Numbered from the stretch's first letter, positions 9,570 through 17,808 are shown. The stretch is DNA of 61,103 nt from Capnocytophaga sp. oral taxon 863 str. F0517 (GCF_000466425.1 NZ_KE992171.1:264964-326066); one strand, 5' to 3'. Notes: generated by a model from the sequence alone, not told the origin. Numbers and translations: made by a program.

Positions 9570-9971
9570 CTAACGTAGTCGGTCTGCTGATTTTACCAAT
9601 TCTTCGTCCCTGCGGATGGCGCGATTGGCCAAGAACAAAAATACGATAGAAATGAATGGAACTACGAGCTGAACACCTTTCTCAGAAAACGAATTTTCTC
9701 CAGATGATTGTAGCACCCTCCACGAAAATACACCCAGTAAAATAAGGTTACTCAATATGTTGAATCTGTTCAAAACAAATTGATGTTGTCGATGTTGTTT
9801 TTTTAGTTGATGTTGTTCTTTTAAAAATACTATAACTATAGCAGCTATGGATAATAAGCAACTTGTAAGAAAAAGTAATAAAGATATCCAATCTCTAAAG
9901 CTATAAAAAAAAGCAATTCCACTTATAATGCTCACTATCAGCATGTAAACGGTCTGAATACGTTGGATCAT
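9570..9971 (-). CDS. DUF4293 family membrane protein
   Basis: A small inner-membrane protein of 133 residues with about four hydrophobic segments (residues 8-25, 30-49, 72-88 and 103-118) separated by a Lys/Gln/His-rich loop. The opening Met-Ile-Gln-Arg-Ile-Gln-Thr-Val-Tyr is the signature start of the DUF4293 family of Bacteroidota. Members often lie next to rho, as here, where the gene is divergent from it. Function unknown. It has its own promoter and terminator. Confidence 0.85.
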   Translation of the reverse strand: MIQRIQTVYMLIVSIISGIAFFYSFRDWISLLLFLTSCLLSIAAIVIVFLKEQHQLKKQHRQHQFVLNRFNILSNLILLGVFSWRVLQSSGENSFSEKGVQLVVPFISIVFLFLANRAIRRDEELVKSADRLR

Positions 9972-9991
9972 GTTATTGAATTATTCGAGGG

Positions 9992-9999
9992 CAAAGGTA
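9992..9999 (-). promoter_or_regulatory. promoter -7 box of the DUF4293 gene
   Basis: The minus strand reads TACCTTTG, 21 bases from the start codon. Confidence 0.6.
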
Positions 10000-10046
10000 A
10001 TAAAAAAATTTTTTATGAAAAAATGTTTTTCCTTAAAAAAAATGTG

Positions 10047-10054
10047 TATCTTTG
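10047..10054 (+). promoter_or_regulatory. promoter -7 box of rho, long leader follows
   Basis: TATCTTTG matches the Bacteroidetes box. It lies about 190 bases ahead of the rho start, leaving a pyrimidine-rich leader. Confidence 0.65.
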
Positions 10055-10243
10055 CCATCTCAAAGCAAGTCTTTGAAAATTAAGGTAGTCTCCTTGTCGC
10101 TACCGCTGCTATTCTCAAAACATTCCCAACTATAATTTTCTCTAAAATCTCTTTCTGAAAAAGAAAATAAGTACCTATCCTATTTAAGGGGCTTATATGC
10201 AATATCTTTCTAAATAAAACTCATATCAACTTATACAGAATAT

Positions 10244-12046
10244 ATGTTTGAAATTTCCGATCTAAAGGAGAAGAAACTTCCTGACTTGCAAGAGATTGCA
10301 CAGTCTTTAGGAATGAAAAAGTTCAAAACGCTTAAAAAAGAAGAACTTATCTATCGTATTATTGACTTCCAAGCCGAAAATCCTGCTTCTATACTATCTC
10401 CTCAAGTAGCTAATACTCAGGAGGAAAAAAAGGAAAAAACCACAGGACAGGCCAAGAAGAAGGAAGCGCGTCCCCAAAAAGAAAATAACAAAAAAGACTC
10501 CCAACCCAAGGAGAATAAGCCAGTTGCTGTAGAAAATAAGGATGCTTCACCGAAGACTACAGGGAAAACACCTGAGCAACCCTCCAAAGAAAACAAAGGG
10601 AAATATCCTCAAAATCAAAAGACTAATAAGGAAAAGAAATCGAATAATTTTCCTAAGCAAGAGCGCAAAGATGGGGAGACTCCTGCGCTGGTTGCCAAGA
10701 AAGGAGAAGCTCCTACTTCAGTGAAAGCAACTTCAGGGGAGAGTGCGCCTCAGCAGCCCAATCACTTGGCTTCTCAACAGCAAAATACACCTCAGCAGCC
10801 CACTGCTTCCCAGCCCAATATCCTTTCCCAGCCTAATAATACAGCACCTAATCACAATAATACCCCTAAGGTTACCATTGAGAATTTCGATAAGGAAAAG
10901 AAAAACCGCTATCGCTCTCCCGACTTTGAGTTTGAGGGGATTGTAGAGTGCGAAGGGGTCTTCGAGATGGTCGCTGATGGCTATGGCTTCCTCCGCTCTT
11001 CGGATTTCAACTATTTGGCCTCTCCGGATGATATCTATGTTTCTCCCTCCCAGATTCGCCTTTTTGGCTTGCGTACAGGAGATACCGTATTGGGTACCGT
11101 GCGACCTCCTAAGGAAGGAGAAAAGTACTATCCTCTGATTAAGGTATTGAAAATCAATGGTTGTGACCCCCAATCGGTAAGAGATAGGGTGACTTTTGAT
11201 AACCTAACTCCGATATTCCCCAATGAAAAATTTAATCTGTCAGGACGTAGAAGTTCTATCTCTACCCGTATCATTGATCTTTTTGCACCTATAGGAAAAG
11301 GACAGCGCGGGATGATTGTCGCCCAGCCTAAAACCGGGAAAACGAGCTTGCTCAAAGATATTGCCAACGCTATATCCGATAACCACCCCGAGGTGTACCT
11401 GATGGTACTGCTTATTGACGAACGTCCTGAGGAGGTGACTGATATGCAGCGCAGTGTGCGCGGGGAGATTATCTCCTCTACCTTTGATAAGGAGGCTACC
11501 GAACATGTCAAAATAGCCAATATTGTATTGGAAAAAGCCAAGCGCTTGGTAGAGTGTGGCCACGATGTGGTCATCCTCTTGGATTCCATTACCCGCCTGG
11601 CACGTGCCTACAATACTGTACAGCCTACCTCCGGAAAAGTGCTAACAGGTGGTTTGGATGCCAATGCCCTGCATAGGCCGAAGCGTTTCTTCGGGGCGGC
11701 TCGTAATATAGAAAACGGAGGCTCCCTCTCCATTATCGCTACTGCTCTTACTGATACTGGTTCCAAGATGGACGATGTCATCTTCGAAGAGTTCAAGGGT
11801 ACTGGTAACATGGAATTGCAGCTCGACCGACGTATTGCCAACAAGCGTATCTTCCCTGCTATTGATTTGGTAAACTCTTCTACCCGCCGTGATGACCTCT
11901 TGCAAGATGAAAAGACCCTCCAGCGTATATGGATTGCTCGCAAGTACCTATCCGATATGAACTTGGTGGAAGCAATGGAATTCATCCATGACAGAGTGAA
12001 GAAAACAAGAGACAATGAGGAGTTCCTTATGAGTATGAACGAATAA
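10244..12046 (+). CDS. rho: transcription termination factor Rho
   Basis: Rho is the hexameric RNA helicase that ends transcription at C-rich, untranslated RNA. Residues 1-45 form the Rho N-terminal helical domain. About residues 50-215 are a low-complexity insert rich in Lys, Glu, Gln, Pro and Asn. The RNA-binding cold-shock-like domain follows (about 225-300), then the ATPase domain with Walker A Gln-Pro-Lys-Thr-Gly-Lys-Thr near 361-367 and the Leu-Leu-Asp-Ser-Ile-Thr-Arg motif. The 600-residue length against about 420 in E. coli is explained by the insert, which is a known feature of Bacteroidota Rho proteins. The leader from the promoter is unusually long. Confidence 0.97.
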   Translation: MFEISDLKEKKLPDLQEIAQSLGMKKFKTLKKEELIYRIIDFQAENPASILSPQVANTQEEKKEKTTGQAKKKEARPQKENNKKDSQPKENKPVAVENKDASPKTTGKTPEQPSKENKGKYPQNQKTNKEKKSNNFPKQERKDGETPALVAKKGEAPTSVKATSGESAPQQPNHLASQQQNTPQQPTASQPNILSQPNNTAPNHNNTPKVTIENFDKEKKNRYRSPDFEFEGIVECEGVFEMVADGYGFLRSSDFNYLASPDDIYVSPSQIRLFGLRTGDTVLGTVRPPKEGEKYYPLIKVLKINGCDPQSVRDRVTFDNLTPIFPNEKFNLSGRRSSISTRIIDLFAPIGKGQRGMIVAQPKTGKTSLLKDIANAISDNHPEVYLMVLLIDERPEEVTDMQRSVRGEIISSTFDKEATEHVKIANIVLEKAKRLVECGHDVVILLDSITRLARAYNTVQPTSGKVLTGGLDANALHRPKRFFGAARNIENGGSLSIIATALTDTGSKMDDVIFEEFKGTGNMELQLDRRIANKRIFPAIDLVNSSTRRDDLLQDEKTLQRIWIARKYLSDMNLVEAMEFIHDRVKKTRDNEEFLMSMNE

Positions 12047-12078
12047 CAAAAATCGGGAGAAAGCTCCCGATTTTTGTT
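12045..12078. terminator. bidirectional terminator between rho and first PepSY gene
   Basis: An A-rich/T-rich flanked stem of about 15 bp (core ATCGGGAG with CTCCCGAT, 4-base loop) lies between converging genes. A diverged copy at 12807-12837 marks the duplication. Confidence 0.85.
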
Positions 12079-12090
12079 CTTTTTGAATAG

Positions 12091-12534
12091 TTAGTCGTCT
12101 ATACGTAAGAATTTGCCATTTTTGTCAAATTCTAAGTCAGTACCTCCGGTGAGTTCCACCTCGTAGCCATAGCGTTTTTTAGAAATTTTCTTGATGTTGT
12201 TGCCGCTGAATTGTTGGCTTACATACTGGGAAATACTTCCAGGGATAATCTTGGCAGGAATTTGAGTACCACGAGCTTTGACCTCTTTCCAATCTCCATT
12301 GGAGTAGAACTCAATTTCAGTACCATTGTTTAGCACCACAGTGTAATCCTCCACAACGAGTAGTTCAGTATCTTTCCATACGGAAGCTACATCGTTCTGA
12401 GAAAAATGAGTTTTTACAAAGGTTTGCGCCTTCTGTGGCAACTCGCTGAACTGGATTTGCATGTCTTTAGCTGTAGCAAAATTCACGGCGAAAAGTACGG
12501 TAACTACCGTCGCGATTTTTCTGAACACGTTCAT
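12091..12534 (-). CDS. secreted PepSY-like protein, copy 1
   Basis: A 147-residue protein with a cleavable signal peptide (about residues 1-22, ending Phe-Ala-Thr-Ala) and two PepSY-like (BLIP-like) repeats. Each repeat has the pattern Leu-Pro-x-Lys-Ala then an aromatic beta hairpin ending in a Gly-Lys/Asp-Trp or Gly-Lys-Phe turn. Such proteins are periplasmic or surface-exposed in Bacteroidota, and their role is unknown. The start is fixed by a promoter box about 30 bases upstream. It is one half of a tandem duplication with the gene at 12846-13373. Confidence 0.85.
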   Translation of the reverse strand: MNVFRKIATVVTVLFAVNFATAKDMQIQFSELPQKAQTFVKTHFSQNDVASVWKDTELLVVEDYTVVLNNGTEIEFYSNGDWKEVKARGTQIPAKIIPGSISQYVSQQFSGNNIKKISKKRYGYEVELTGGTDLEFDKNGKFLRIDD

Positions 12535-12562
12535 AAAAATAATTTTATATAGTTTTATGTGG

Positions 12563-12570
12563 CAAAAATA
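12563..12570 (-). promoter_or_regulatory. promoter -7 box of PepSY copy 1
   Basis: The minus strand reads TATTTTTG. The corresponding box of copy 2 reads TATCTTTG, so copy 1 departs by one base in the unspecified middle. Confidence 0.5.
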
Positions 12571-12616
12571 AAATATATATTTGAAAAAAAATCAGAATAG
12601 AAAGCTATTTTTTTTG

Positions 12617-12624
12617 TAAATTTG
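12617..12624 (+). promoter_or_regulatory. duplicated promoter box now driving a gene remnant
   Basis: TAAATTTG is the same box, in the same setting, as the promoter at 13456-13463. It was copied with the duplication and now reads into a chimeric 26-codon frame (12643-12723). Confidence 0.5.
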
Positions 12625-12642
12625 CAGTCCTAAATAACAACG

Positions 12643-12808
12643 ATGAAAATGTACTTTATTATAGAGAGGATGAAAATACACTCCAGCGTATGTGGATTGC
12701 TCGTAAGTACCTATCCGATATGAATATAGTGGAGGCTATGGGCTTATCCAAGATGGAATAAAGAAAACAAAGGACAATGAAGAGTTCCTTATGAGTATGA
12801 ATGAATAA
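12643..12808 (+). pseudogene. fused remnants: Mur-ligase-like start joined to rho 3' end
   Basis: Bases 12643-12669 match the first nine codons of the Mur-ligase-like gene at 13482. From about 12669 the sequence switches to the last 46 codons of rho (parent 11906-12046), ending in the same Asn-Glu-stop. The rho part carries a one-base deletion, so its frame is broken. The join lies at a shared GATGAAAA. The remnant is the scar of a tandem duplication and cannot encode a working Rho domain. A 26-codon chimeric frame starts at 12643. Confidence 0.9.
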
Positions 12809-12837
12809 AAAAATCGGGATGTACTCCCGATTTTTTT
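12807..12837. terminator. duplicated copy of the rho terminator
   Basis: The stem ATCGGGA with TCCCGAT is flanked by A and T runs, the diverged copy of the terminator at 12045-12078. It now serves PepSY copy 2 and the remnant. Confidence 0.8.
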
Positions 12838-12845
12838 ATTTTTGA

Positions 12846-13373
12846 TTAGTCGTCTATACGTAGGAATTTTCCGTTTCGGCTAAATTCTAAATAAGTTCCT
12901 CCAATGAGTTCTACTTCGTATCCATTGCGTTCTTTACTGATTTTCTTAATAGGATGACCACTGTAATTCTGGCTTACATATTGGGCAATCCCATTAGGAA
13001 TAATCTTTGCAGGAATTTCAGAACCTCTTGATTTTTTTATTTCTTTCCATTCTCCATTAGGAAGGAATTCTACTTTGGTTCCATTGCTTAGAGCTACTGT
13101 ATAATCCTCTACACGAAGCATTTCTATTTCTATGTCTTTCCATACTGAAGCGACTTCTTCTTTAGGGAAATGGGTTTTTACAAAACTCTGAGCCTTGGCA
13201 GGAAGTTCGTCAAAAGTGATTTGTACATCATCTTTAGGGGAATAGGCTTTTACAATACCCTCATCCTTGGCAGGAAGTTTGTCAAAAGTGATTTGTACAT
13301 CATCCTGTGCCATAGCAGCCTGCAAGGCAAAAAGAGCAGTAACTACGGTTACCATTTTTCTAAATCTGTTCAT
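12846..13373 (-). CDS. secreted PepSY-like protein, copy 2
   Basis: A 175-residue paralogue of the gene at 12091-12534, with a signal peptide (about residues 1-21, ending Ala-Met-Ala) and the same two PepSY-like repeats. I start it at the ATG at 13373 because a promoter box lies at 13402-13409. The longer frame from 13523 would place the start upstream of that promoter. It carries an extra 24 residues after the signal peptide, produced by a 72-base internal tandem duplication (repeats at 13193-13232 and 13265-13304). Function unknown. Confidence 0.85.
   Translation of the reverse strand: MNRFRKMVTVVTALFALQAAMAQDDVQITFDKLPAKDEGIVKAYSPKDDVQITFDELPAKAQSFVKTHFPKEEVASVWKDIEIEMLRVEDYTVALSNGTKVEFLPNGEWKEIKKSRGSEIPAKIIPNGIAQYVSQNYSGHPIKKISKERNGYEVELIGGTYLEFSRNGKFLRIDD
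13193..13304 (-). repeat. 72-base internal tandem duplication in PepSY copy 2
   Basis: Two 40-base segments differing at one position (13193-13232 and 13265-13304) are spaced exactly 72 bases apart, so the frame is kept. Copy 1 lacks this. Confidence 0.85.
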
Positions 13374-13401
13374 AAAAATAATTTTATATAGTTTTATGCA
13401 G

Positions 13402-13409
13402 CAAAGATA
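13402..13409 (-). promoter_or_regulatory. promoter -7 box of PepSY copy 2
   Basis: The minus strand reads TATCTTTG, 29 bases before the ATG at 13373. It decides the start of that gene. Confidence 0.6.
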
Positions 13410-13455
13410 AAACATATAATTGAAAAAAAAATCAGAATAGAAAGCTATTTTTTTG

Positions 13456-13463
13456 TAAATTTG
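13456..13463 (+). promoter_or_regulatory. promoter -7 box of the Mur-ligase-like gene
   Basis: TAAATTTG lies 19 bases ahead of the ATG at 13482. Confidence 0.6.
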
Positions 13464-13481
13464 CAGTTCTAAATAACAACG

Positions 13482-14282
13482 ATGAAAATACACTTTATTA
13501 CAGAGGGAGAACCTTTCTTGCAATCCCTTGTAGCAGCACTATCGTCTGTGCATGAGGTTTCAGTAAGTACTTCAGGGGAAACACTCACTCCAAATATAGA
13601 AGCAGTAGTGGTGGCAGAGGGTATCTCAACTACACATCCACAATGGCAAAAGGCACAGGAGCTCCAATTGCCTATTTATTCTTATGGAGCTTTTCTCTAT
13701 GAATTGCATAAGATGAAAACTAGAGTAGTCATCTCTGGTACTCAAGGAAGAAATATCATAGCGGCAATGGTATTGCATACCATGGACTATTTGTCAAGGG
13801 AGATAGATTATTTTTTAGAATCGCCCATAGGGAACACTCCTAGTTGTAAGTATTCTTCTGAGGCGGAATTTGTACTTATTGAGGGTAATGATACTCCCAC
13901 ACAGATAGAACAAGTGCCTATATTTCAGCTTTATCGTCCAACTCTTGCACTGATTAGCCATATAGAGGAAGATAAGCAGCAGATGTATGCCGATTTTATA
14001 AATACCATTACCAAAGGGGGAATATTGTTGTATAACGACGAAGATACAGCCCTTAAAGCTGTGGTAGAAAGTACAGAAAACCAATTGCGCCTGATGCCCT
14101 ATGGGACAGCTCCACATCAGGTCAGTGGAGGCACTACTTACCTGGTTACCCCTGAGGGTGAAATGCCCCTAATGATTTCAGGCAAGGAGCATATGAATTA
14201 CCTATCAGGCGCCAAATGGCTCTGCCAAAATCTCGGTATAGACGAACAAGATTTCTATGAAGCAATAGAGACTTTTCAGTAA
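13482..14282 (+). CDS. truncated Mur-ligase-like protein with altered P-loop
   Basis: The protein follows the Mpl/MurC fold order: an N-terminal nucleotide-sugar domain (about 1-80), then the ATPase domain beginning with Gly-Thr-Gln-Gly-Arg-Asn-Ile at 86-92, where the family has Gly-Thr-His-Gly-Lys-Thr-Thr. The catalytic Lys and following Thr are therefore gone, and the N-terminal Gly-rich loop is replaced as well. The protein ends at residue 266, at the position where active enzymes (about 450 residues) continue into the C-terminal substrate domain. It is probably not a ligase. It may be a regulatory or decaying paralogue. No frameshift is visible and codon use looks normal. Confidence 0.75.
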   Translation: MKIHFITEGEPFLQSLVAALSSVHEVSVSTSGETLTPNIEAVVVAEGISTTHPQWQKAQELQLPIYSYGAFLYELHKMKTRVVISGTQGRNIIAAMVLHTMDYLSREIDYFLESPIGNTPSCKYSSEAEFVLIEGNDTPTQIEQVPIFQLYRPTLALISHIEEDKQQMYADFINTITKGGILLYNDEDTALKAVVESTENQLRLMPYGTAPHQVSGGTTYLVTPEGEMPLMISGKEHMNYLSGAKWLCQNLGIDEQDFYEAIETFQ

Positions 14283-14295
14283 AGGGCAAAAAAAT

Positions 14296-14327
14296 AAAAA
14301 AGCACTACCTTTCGGGCAGTGCTTTTT
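14296..14327. terminator. bidirectional terminator
   Basis: The stem AAAAAGCACT with AGTGCTTTTT has an inner CC/GG pair and lies between converging genes, with A and T runs on both sides. Confidence 0.85.
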
Positions 14328-14344
14328 CTTATGAATGTAGCGTT

Positions 14345-15412
14345 TTATAAAGTATTCACATTGTTAAGGTCTTCGAAGGCTTTCTTTACACGTGCAATGA
14401 AAGTCTTTTCGCCTTCTCTAAGCCATACACGAGGGTCATAGTGCTTTTTGTTAGGGACATCAGCTCCTTCAGGGTTGCCTATTTGGCCTTGGAGATAGTC
14501 GGCTTTTTGCTTCATATAGTCACGTACGCCTTCGGTGAAGGCATATTGGAGGTCAGTATCTATATTCATCTTCACCACACCATAGCTGATGGCTTCTCGG
14601 ATTTCCTCAAGGGTAGAGCCGGAACCTCCATGGAATACAAAGTCAATAGTGTTGTGAGCTACATTGTATTTCTTAGAAATATACTCTTGTGAGTTTCTTA
14701 GGATCTTAGGGGTAAGTTTCACATTACCTGGCTTGTATACTCCATGTACATTACCGAAAGCCGCTGCAATGGTAAATTGTGGGCTTACCTTGAGCAATTG
14801 TTCGTAAGCATAGGCTACATCCTCAGGCTGGGTGTAGAGGCGGGATTCGTCCGCATCGGAATTATCCACCCCATCTTCTTCCCCTCCAGTGATACCGAGT
14901 TCTATCTCAAGAGTCATTCCCATTTTGCTCATTCGCTCGAGGTATTTCTTACAGATTTCGATATTTTCTTTGAGTGGTTCCTCAGAAAGGTCTATCATAT
15001 GAGAGCTGAAAAGGGGTTTACCAGTAGCCTTGAAGTGTTCTTCAGAGGCATCCAAAAGTCCATCAATCCAAGGGAGTAACTTCTTGGCACAGTGATCGGT
15101 ATGTAGGATAACAGTAACTCCGTAGGCTTCGGCCAACTGGTGTACTTGTTTCGCTCCTACAATAGCTCCTAAGATAGCCGCCTTTTGACCTTCGTTAGAA
15201 AGGCCTTTACCAGCCATAAATTGGGCTCCTCCGTTGGAGAATTGGATAATTACAGGGGCTTTCATCGCAGCGGCAGCTTCTAATACGCCATTGATACTGT
15301 TGGAACTGATGACATTGGTAGCAGGAAGGGCAAAACCTTTTTGCTTTGCATATTGGAAAATCTCTTGTACTTCTTTTCCTACTGCAACTCCGGGTTTGAT
15401 GTTGTGATTCAT
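14345..15412 (-). CDS. fbaA: class II fructose-bisphosphate aldolase
   Basis: This glycolytic and gluconeogenic zinc enzyme splits fructose 1,6-bisphosphate into dihydroxyacetone phosphate and glyceraldehyde 3-phosphate. The zinc/active-site segment His-Thr-Asp-His-Cys, the Phe-His-Gly-Gly-Ser-Gly-Ser phosphate loop and Asn-Ile-Asp-Thr-Asp near the C terminus are all present. I use the ATG at 15412 (355 residues, the E. coli/yeast class IIa length). A promoter box at 15436-15443 lies inside the longer alternative frame, so the 15463 start is unlikely. The gene is a single unit with a terminator. Confidence 0.96.
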   Translation of the reverse strand: MNHNIKPGVAVGKEVQEIFQYAKQKGFALPATNVISSNSINGVLEAAAAMKAPVIIQFSNGGAQFMAGKGLSNEGQKAAILGAIVGAKQVHQLAEAYGVTVILHTDHCAKKLLPWIDGLLDASEEHFKATGKPLFSSHMIDLSEEPLKENIEICKKYLERMSKMGMTLEIELGITGGEEDGVDNSDADESRLYTQPEDVAYAYEQLLKVSPQFTIAAAFGNVHGVYKPGNVKLTPKILRNSQEYISKKYNVAHNTIDFVFHGGSGSTLEEIREAISYGVVKMNIDTDLQYAFTEGVRDYMKQKADYLQGQIGNPEGADVPNKKHYDPRVWLREGEKTFIARVKKAFEDLNNVNTL

Positions 15413-15435
15413 GGTATTATCTTTAAAATTTGCCA

Positions 15436-15443
15436 CAAATGTA
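15436..15443 (-). promoter_or_regulatory. promoter -7 box of fbaA
   Basis: The minus strand reads TACATTTG, 24 bases before the chosen start codon. Confidence 0.6.
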
Positions 15444-15480
15444 ATGTTTTTTCTCCAAACCATAAAATATATTTGGAAAA

Positions 15481-17808
15481 TTATTTAAAAAATAACTCAC
15501 TCACCTTTCCTTGTCCCGCCCACTGCATATCATAGACCTCGTCGGCAAGGACGGGATCCGTTTCTATTTGTAGACCTTGGGCTTTGGCTTTGAGTTTTAG
15601 TAGTTTTCCGATAGTGAGCTTGCTATTGAGTTTCTCTAAGAGCGTTTTTACGCCACTTATAGAAAGTGTTTGCACTACTTGTCCTTGGAAAGGGAGTTCC
15701 ATCCAGATAATTTCCTTAGCCTCTACGTCCAACACCCCAAAGAGTAGCCCCTTCTGCAAGGGCTGGGTGATACGCACCTGATGAATCACCGCGGAAGGGT
15801 CATAAGCAACCCCTGTGCGTTCGGATACTTTCATCTTATGCTTGCTATCCATCCAACCTACTACTAAGTTAGGCGACAAAGCACCATTGGAATACGCATT
15901 GCAGACAAAGGTTACATATCTGGCCTTATGCTGACGCAAGGTATTGACATCAATATTGATATACTCGGCCGTACCTACTTTGTCAGGAATACTGCGAATA
16001 TCGCCACTATGCTGGCAACCTAAGGTGGTAAGTCGTCCAAAAGAGCAAGTATCCGTCCTATCCTGATAGACAATACGGCAGGACAAGTCCATATCGAGAT
16101 GCTGAGCAGGTAGGTCTTTTCCCCATTGCATAAAAAGGCGTATCTCATTACCCTCTAATGGGAAACGAGTTCCCATAAGGGTCGCGTTGAAGTCATGTAC
16201 ATTATGGCTTCTATCCCCTATAGGTAAAGGAATATGATAGAGTTGTGGGTCTATATAGATAAAATGGTGCTCATTTTCCTCCTTAGCGAACTGATGCTGT
16301 ATTGTCCATAAGCAAAGATCTTCTATCTTAGCCTTCATCTCAGCCAATTGCGCCTCATTATAGCTCTCTATAACTAAAGGATGCTTAGGAATTTCTACTC
16401 GAGTTCCCAAAATAGTCTGTACACTACGCTTTCCCTCCTTGCTGAAGTACAAATCGGCATACATATTCAGGGTAAAGAGTAGGCGAGTAGGTACTTGGTC
16501 TATGATTTCCTTGAAGGCATCGAGCGTCTCGTCGGCTCCCAGCCAAAGCATACAAGCAAAGAGAGAGCGGGCAAAGACCCCAGGGCGCTGTTTGAGTAGG
16601 GAAAAAGCCTTTTCGCTATCCATATTCAGGTAAGCGGCATTTAGCTCGGCTTGCCATACACTATAACGCTCGTTATAGAAGACATCTAAGAGGGTACCGA
16701 GCTTTTCAAAGCCCTTCTTCTTGCTGTATTCTGCCAAGCGCAAGGCACGAATAAAGCGCACCCACATCTCACGCTTAGGGTGCATGATCTCACACGCCTT
16801 TTCTGCCGAAAGCGGTAAGACATTGAGCCAACGTGCCACCCTGGCACATTCTTGGCGGGAGTACTTGAGCTTGAGTTCTTTTTGCGCCCTTTCTTTGGCA
16901 GAGAGGTGTTTGTCTAAAGATTTGGTAATATGGCTGTAATTCTTAGATTCTTTCTTGATGATTGTCTTGGGCTCTACAATTTGTAAAAAGCTGGTTTTCT
17001 TATACCACAAATAGCGCAATATATCAGTAGGAGAGCTAAAACAAGCTCCTGCCTCGGCCTCCTTAGCCTGAGCAATATAGCTATCTACTACTAAGACAAG
17101 TGTCTCCTTCATACCAATACGAGTCCCAGCAGCCACCGAGAAATAAGGTAACAGCAGCTTAAGGGAATCGGCCTGAGTGGCATCCAAGGCTGTTTTGGAG
17201 CTTAATAGGTTTTGGAAAAAGGTATTGGCCTCCGCCTCACGCCAAAGGTCGAGAATTTTGAGTTTGCTACCTTGTCCTTGATATTCTATTTCTCCCAATT
17301 CAAAAGGGGTACCACAGAAAGGACAACCATTGTAGCGCCACAGTGGGAAAGTACCATAAGGAATATAGTGTCCACAGGCTAAAAAACGTTCTTGCTTAGG
17401 GATATCATAGTCCTTGTAGCTTTCATCTTCTTTTTCATAGTAATAATAATCTTCATAAAACTCATTGTCATATTTGATCAGCTCTGGATTTTGATTGAAA
17501 AAAGCAGTGATAAGATGATCTATGTAACTTTCCCCTGTAGGGACTTCCCAGTTTTTGATAAGGGGCGCCCAGTTGAGTTTCACATGAAGTACCTCCTTTA
17601 TCACCTTGACAACTGTTTGGCGGTATTCATTGGTAGTACCATTGATAGCATGCAAAAGGTCTTCAGTAACCCCAAAGCCATATTGGCGTAGGGCAGCTAT
17701 CAATTCCAAGGTACCTGGCTGTATAGCTCTTTGTGAAACCATAGAATCAGGGACAAATAAAGCGTTTTGTCTTAGAGCAACTTTCAGTAGGGCGGTTATC
17801 TTTTCCAT
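15481..17808 (-). CDS. RING-like plus TerD-like domain protein
   Basis: A 775-residue protein. Near residues 145-169 it has a zinc-finger-like cluster: Cys-Gly-His, a 16-residue gap, then Cys-Pro-Phe-Cys-Gly. This resembles the C-terminal half of a RING finger. Residues about 540-690 resemble a TerD domain (calcium-binding tellurium-resistance fold), with a Gln-Trp-Gly-Lys-Asp start and a conserved Asn-Ala-Tyr-Ser-Asn-Gly segment. The order fits a family of large bacterial RING/TerD proteins known from Myxococcus and Streptomyces. TerD systems are linked to stress, phage and envelope defence, but the role here is unknown. I start at ATG 17808 rather than the TTG at 17820. Confidence 0.7.
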   Translation of the reverse strand: MEKITALLKVALRQNALFVPDSMVSQRAIQPGTLELIAALRQYGFGVTEDLLHAINGTTNEYRQTVVKVIKEVLHVKLNWAPLIKNWEVPTGESYIDHLITAFFNQNPELIKYDNEFYEDYYYYEKEDESYKDYDIPKQERFLACGHYIPYGTFPLWRYNGCPFCGTPFELGEIEYQGQGSKLKILDLWREAEANTFFQNLLSSKTALDATQADSLKLLLPYFSVAAGTRIGMKETLVLVVDSYIAQAKEAEAGACFSSPTDILRYLWYKKTSFLQIVEPKTIIKKESKNYSHITKSLDKHLSAKERAQKELKLKYSRQECARVARWLNVLPLSAEKACEIMHPKREMWVRFIRALRLAEYSKKKGFEKLGTLLDVFYNERYSVWQAELNAAYLNMDSEKAFSLLKQRPGVFARSLFACMLWLGADETLDAFKEIIDQVPTRLLFTLNMYADLYFSKEGKRSVQTILGTRVEIPKHPLVIESYNEAQLAEMKAKIEDLCLWTIQHQFAKEENEHHFIYIDPQLYHIPLPIGDRSHNVHDFNATLMGTRFPLEGNEIRLFMQWGKDLPAQHLDMDLSCRIVYQDRTDTCSFGRLTTLGCQHSGDIRSIPDKVGTAEYINIDVNTLRQHKARYVTFVCNAYSNGALSPNLVVGWMDSKHKMKVSERTGVAYDPSAVIHQVRITQPLQKGLLFGVLDVEAKEIIWMELPFQGQVVQTLSISGVKTLLEKLNSKLTIGKLLKLKAKAQGLQIETDPVLADEVYDMQWAGQGKVSELFFK

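Noticed and set aside
13374-13523. N-terminal extension of the second PepSY protein from a start at 13523
   Set aside because: A promoter box at 13402-13409 lies inside it, the extension has no signal peptide of its own, and copy 1 starts at the matching internal Met.
15413-15463. Longer aldolase start at 15463
   Set aside because: The extension overlaps the promoter box at 15436-15443 and is not part of the enzyme family.
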